Shown here piece by piece: positions 15,287-18,092 of a DNA stretch of 18,092 nucleotides (positions are counted from its first letter, which is position 1; each line of letters starts with the position of its first letter). The DNA is from Brevundimonas sp. UBA2388 (GTDB lineage Bacteria; Pseudomonadota; Alphaproteobacteria; Caulobacterales; Caulobacteraceae), in NCBI GenBank assembly GCA_002343425.1, contig DDSO01000117.1, positions 1-18,092 of the forward strand, in the 5' to 3' direction. The notes under the pieces are model-generated. The model had not been told where the DNA came from and made no database searches. It was given only the letters and a program-made list of their open reading frames with translations. A program made the translations under genes and the position numbers.

Positions 15287-17098
15287 TCAGAGCGGCGCTG
15301 TCTGCGCCTTCAGCCAGTCGAGCACCTCGCCGTCCAGCAACGGCCCGACCTTGGCCAGCACCTCGGCGTGATAGGCGTCGACATAGGCGCGTTCGTCCGG
15401 GGTCAGCAGCTCGACGTCGATCAGCTTGCGGTCCAGCGGCGCGAGCGTCAGTTGTTCGAACCCATGCATCGGTCGCTCGCCGCCCGGGATCGGCGTCGGC
15501 GGGGTCACCACCTGCAGCGTCTCGATGCGGATGCCCCAGTGGCCCTCGCGGTAATAGCCGGGCTCGTTCGACAGGATCATCCCGGTCAGCAGCGGCTGGC
15601 TGTTGACCGCCTTGGCGATCCGTTGCGGCCCCTCATGGACGCCCAGATAAGACCCGACGCCATGGCCCGTGCCGTGGTCATAGTCGTGACCCGCCATCCA
15701 CAGCGGCAGCCGCGCCATCGCGTCCAGCTGATGCCCCGTGGTCCCGGCCGGGAAGCGCACCACGGCCATGGCGATATGGCCCTTCAGCACGAGGGTGAAC
15801 ATGCGCCGCTGGTCCGGCGTCGGCTCCCCCACGGCCATCGTCCGCGTCACATCCGTGGTGCCGTCCAGATACTGGCCGCCGCCGTCCACCAGCAGCAGAC
15901 TGCCCTTCTCCATCCGCCGGATCGTGCGGGTCACGGGCTTGTAGTGCGGCAGGGCGCCGTTCGGCCCGCAGCCGGCGATGGTGTCGAAGCTCAGGTCCTT
16001 CAGCGCGCCCGTCGCCTCGCGGAAACCCTCCAGCGCCTCGGCGATCTGACGCTCGTCCGGCAGGGTCTCCTGCCCCACCGTATCGACCCAGTGGAGGAAC
16101 CGGGTCAGGGCCGCACCGTCGCGGATATGGGCCTGGCGCGTGCCCTCGATCTCGACCGGATTCTTGCAGGCCCGCGGGAGGGTGCAGGGGTCCATGCCGC
16201 GCACCACAGTCGCGCCCGTCGCTTCCAGCCGGTCGAAATACCACGCCGGCGACTGGCCCGGATCGACCAGCACCTTCTGACCCGACAGGGCGTCGAGCGC
16301 GGCGTCCAGCGCAGCCGGAGCCTCCAGCGTCACCGCATCGCCCAACCAGCCGGGCAGTTCATTGGTCACCTTGCGCGGGTCGAGGAACAGCTGCGCCGTC
16401 CCGTCCGCCCTCACAACCGCCTGCCCGAGCGGGAGCGGCGTGCGGATCACGTCGCCACCCCTGATGTTGAACAGCCAGGCCAGCGACGCCGGCGCGGTCA
16501 GCACCGCCGCATCCGCCCCGGCCTTCGCCACCGCCTGGCCGATGCGGGCGCGCTTCGAGGCGCTGCTCTCGCCACTGTAGCGGTCCTCGTGCGGAACCAC
16601 CGGCGCGGTCGGCTGCTCGGGACGTTCCTCGGCCCAGGCCAGATCCAGCGGATTGGGCTCGACCGGCCTGAGCTCGGCCCCGGCCTTCTTCGCCGCCCGC
16701 TTCAGGGTCGCCAGCGCATCGGGGCTGTGCAGTCGCGGATCGTAGCCGATCACGGCCCCTTTCGGCGCGCGCTCCAGCCAGGCCGGAACGCCGCCTTCGA
16801 CGAGGTCCAGAATCTCGAACTGCGCCGGATCGACCTGGGCCCGGACCTGCACCGTATAGCGCCCGTCCGCGAACACAGCGGCGCGGTCCATCAGTACGGC
16901 GCCCGCCCCGGCCGACCCGGTGAAGCCGGTCAGCCAGGCCAGCCGGTCGTTGGCGGCGGGCAGATATTCGTTCTGATGCTCGTCCTCATGCGGGACCAGC
17001 AGGCCGTCGAGCCCCTGTTCGGCCATCTTCGCGCGCACGCGCGGCAGGTGTTTCGCCCCGAAGGACGGATCGGTGGTTTCATCGAAGGACTGGCGCAT
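15287..17098 (-). CDS. Xaa-Pro aminopeptidase (aminopeptidase P, M24B), three-domain type
   Basis: This 603-residue metallopeptidase removes an N-terminal residue preceding proline. It has the long three-domain form seen in eukaryotic cytosolic XPNPEP1. Two creatinase-like N-terminal domains (~1-165 and ~175-315) precede the pita-bread catalytic domain (~316-603). All five metal ligands are visible: D405 (LLVDGGGQY), D416 (GTTDVTRT), H479 (HGTGHGVG), E512 (SNEPGYY) and E526 (IRIETLQ), with spacing close to human XPNPEP1. The N-terminus MRQSFDETTDPSF looks native. No ribosome site precedes the ATG, and a promoter-like pair lies just upstream, so the transcript may be leaderless. It follows the coiled-coil-like membrane protein gene by 39 bp, and no signal peptide is seen. 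Confidence 0.95.
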   Translation of the reverse strand: MRQSFDETTDPSFGAKHLPRVRAKMAEQGLDGLLVPHEDEHQNEYLPAANDRLAWLTGFTGSAGAGAVLMDRAAVFADGRYTVQVRAQVDPAQFEILDLVEGGVPAWLERAPKGAVIGYDPRLHSPDALATLKRAAKKAGAELRPVEPNPLDLAWAEERPEQPTAPVVPHEDRYSGESSASKRARIGQAVAKAGADAAVLTAPASLAWLFNIRGGDVIRTPLPLGQAVVRADGTAQLFLDPRKVTNELPGWLGDAVTLEAPAALDAALDALSGQKVLVDPGQSPAWYFDRLEATGATVVRGMDPCTLPRACKNPVEIEGTRQAHIRDGAALTRFLHWVDTVGQETLPDERQIAEALEGFREATGALKDLSFDTIAGCGPNGALPHYKPVTRTIRRMEKGSLLLVDGGGQYLDGTTDVTRTMAVGEPTPDQRRMFTLVLKGHIAMAVVRFPAGTTGHQLDAMARLPLWMAGHDYDHGTGHGVGSYLGVHEGPQRIAKAVNSQPLLTGMILSNEPGYYREGHWGIRIETLQVVTPPTPIPGGERPMHGFEQLTLAPLDRKLIDVELLTPDERAYVDAYHAEVLAKVGPLLDGEVLDWLKAQTAPL

Positions 17099-17105
17099 GG
17101 CGGCG

Positions 17106-17133
17106 AAACTAGCGTCCCGCCGCCATGTCGCAA
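17106..17133 (-). promoter_or_regulatory. Candidate promoter giving a leaderless aminopeptidase P transcript
   Basis: On the minus strand TTGCGA (complement of 17128-17133) and GCTAGTTT (complement of 17106-17113) are 14 bases apart, which fits the spacing of the Caulobacter housekeeping promoter. The -10 match is partial. Only 7 bases separate the -10 box from the ATG, so transcription would begin at or next to the start codon. Confidence 0.4.
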
Positions 17134-17137
17134 GCCG

Positions 17138-17623
17138 TCAGTTCTGCGGCAACGTCGGCGTGACCACAGCCACCCCGCCGCTGGGCGCCGGAACCTGCAC
17201 CTCACGCTCGATCACCACCGGCGTCGCGGCGCGAGCTTCCGCGGCCCGAGCCTCGCTGGCGGCGCGGATGGCGTCGGCCTGCGATCGGGCGGCGTCGGCG
17301 CGGGCGAGGTCGACGCTGGCCTGCGCCCCGGCGACCTGGCCCTGGATCAGCGCGGAGTCTGCCTGGGCCTGGGCGGTGGCGGCGTCCATCCGGGCTTCCA
17401 GCAGCGCCTCGTCGGTCTGAGGCTCCCCGCCGCGTGCGAACAGAATCCAGAACACGGCGATCAGAACGACCCCGCCCAGGATGCCGGCGATCCACCAGCC
17501 GGTGTTGGACTCGCGAACCACGACGGTCTCGACGGTCTCGGTCACATGAGCCGGCGAGACGACAGTCTCGGTGATGATCGTCTCGCGGCGCTCGGGATCG
17601 TTGTTCGGATCATAGTGGGTCAT
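17138..17623 (-). CDS. Hypothetical membrane protein with Ala-rich coiled-coil-like tail
   Basis: I do not recognise a family. The 161-residue protein has a polar, acidic Thr/Val-rich N-terminus (1-40, ITETVVSPAHVTETVETVVV), one transmembrane segment (~43-63, GWWIAGILGGVVLIAVFWILF), and an Ala/Gln/Asp-rich helix (~68-135) likely to form a coiled coil. A proline-containing end (VIEREVQVPAPSGG) follows. The helix is probably periplasmic, but orientation is inferred. The frame extends upstream to 17650, but GGAGG lies 7 bases before ATG 17623, so that start is chosen. It lies between prmA (54 bp upstream) and aminopeptidase P (39 bp downstream) on the same strand. No enzymatic motif is seen. Confidence 0.75.
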   Translation of the reverse strand: MTHYDPNNDPERRETIITETVVSPAHVTETVETVVVRESNTGWWIAGILGGVVLIAVFWILFARGGEPQTDEALLEARMDAATAQAQADSALIQGQVAGAQASVDLARADAARSQADAIRAASEARAAEARAATPVVIEREVQVPAPSGGVAVVTPTLPQN

Positions 17624-17630
17624 GGGCAGT

Positions 17631-17635
17631 CCTCC
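17631..17635 (-). promoter_or_regulatory. Ribosome binding site that fixes the hypothetical membrane protein start
   Basis: GGAGG on the minus strand lies 7 bases before the ATG at 17621-17623 and inside the longer open frame beginning at 17650. The shorter start is therefore favoured. Confidence 0.75.
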
Positions 17636-17677
17636 ATTGAACTGCCGCAACGGTTGCCTGGTGCGCCTGTTCCGCCG

Positions 17678-18092
17678 TTAACCCACCCGCCTCAAAACCA
17701 GCGCGCTCCACGCGTCCCGATGGATGCGCCGTTCGAGCACGAAGCCGCGCGAAAGATAGGCCGCCGACACCCGCCGCTCCTGCGTCCGCAGCAGGCCGGA
17801 CAGGATGGCCACCCCGCCGAGGCTCAGCGCGTTCTTGATGTCCTGCGACAGCGAAACCAGCGGCGGCGCCAGGATGTTGGCGAAGACCAGATCATAGGGG
17901 CCGTGCTGGCGGACCTTGCGGTCGTTCAGGCCGAAGGCGTGGACGAAGCGCGCGTCGGCCATGTTCAGCTTCGCGTTCTCGTTGGCGATCCGGACGGACG
18001 GCTGGTCGATGTCGGTGCCGACCGCGACCTTCGATCCGGTCTTCGCTGCCGCTATGGCCAGCACCCCCGTCCCGCAGCCGACGTCGAGCACG
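17678..18092 (-). CDS. prmA: Ribosomal protein L11 methyltransferase PrmA (5' end beyond window)
   Basis: This is the C-terminal 137 residues or so of an S-adenosylmethionine-dependent methyltransferase; the N-terminal part lies outside the window. The SAM-binding motif [16 protein letters not shown] is at the very edge. The acidic loop GTDID and the PrmA-type catalytic motif FANILAPPL follow, then a LSGLLRTQ segment and a typical end (WSALVLRR). PrmA trimethylates ribosomal protein L11 in the cytoplasm. The NILAPPL motif separates it from the glutamine methyltransferases PrmB/PrmC, which carry NPPY. The GTG at the window edge encodes an internal valine and is not the start. The gene leads toward the membrane protein and aminopeptidase P genes on the same strand. 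Confidence 0.92.
   Translation of the reverse strand, partial: VLDVGCGTGVLAIAAAKTGSKVAVGTDIDQPSVRIANENAKLNMADARFVHAFGLNDRKVRQHGPYDLVFANILAPPLVSLSQDIKNALSLGGVAILSGLLRTQERRVSAAYLSRGFVLERRIHRDAWSALVLRRVG

Overview
The window is chromosomal DNA from a very GC-rich alphaproteobacterium. The gene content fits Caulobacterales, perhaps a Brevundimonas relative (inference). The clues are a 779-residue LigA with an alphaproteobacterial-looking build, a ppk-ppx pair, prmA close to a three-domain aminopeptidase P, periplasmic RcnB-like proteins, and promoter-like sites resembling the Caulobacter housekeeping consensus (TTGACG, 10-14 nt, GCTANAWC). I see no rRNA, tRNA, CRISPR array, phage gene, transposase or integrase. 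No gene-free stretch exceeds 300 bases.

Left part (1-3403): a truncated short-chain dehydrogenase resembling HSDL2 faces away from a crotonase that keeps the three acidic residues of dienoyl-CoA isomerase (ECH1 type). This suggests a small fatty-acid oxidation locus. A SOUL-family heme-binding-like lipoprotein follows. On the minus strand come a small Sel1-repeat protein and a Nu-class glutathione S-transferase resembling YfcG.

Middle part (3404-9434): two consecutive secreted RcnB-domain proteins have Arg/Asp-rich linkers. The second also has a 90-bp tandem repeat encoding Asp-Arg-Pro triplets and polyglycine. Each ends at a hairpin terminator. They are followed by polyphosphate kinase (ppk) and exopolyphosphatase (ppx), which overlap by one base and together make and degrade polyphosphate. 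A 135-bp element with perfect 32-bp inverted arms closes this block, between ppx and a convergent lipoprotein gene.

Right part (9435-18092): minus-strand genes for an M28 peptidase lipoprotein, an isoprenylcysteine-methyltransferase-like membrane protein and an unknown lipoprotein probably form one transcription group. ligA (plus) diverges from that group. It converges, with a 4-bp gap, on a minus-strand series: prmA (5' end cut by the window edge), an unknown membrane-anchored coiled-coil-like protein, aminopeptidase P and an aldo/keto reductase.

Most of the window is ordinary housekeeping sequence and I found no clear new multi-gene system. The items most worth a second look are the nested inverted-repeat element at 9287-9421, the hairpin repeat at 3418-3518, the RcnB-like pair with its tandem repeat, and a possible leaderless promoter for aminopeptidase P.
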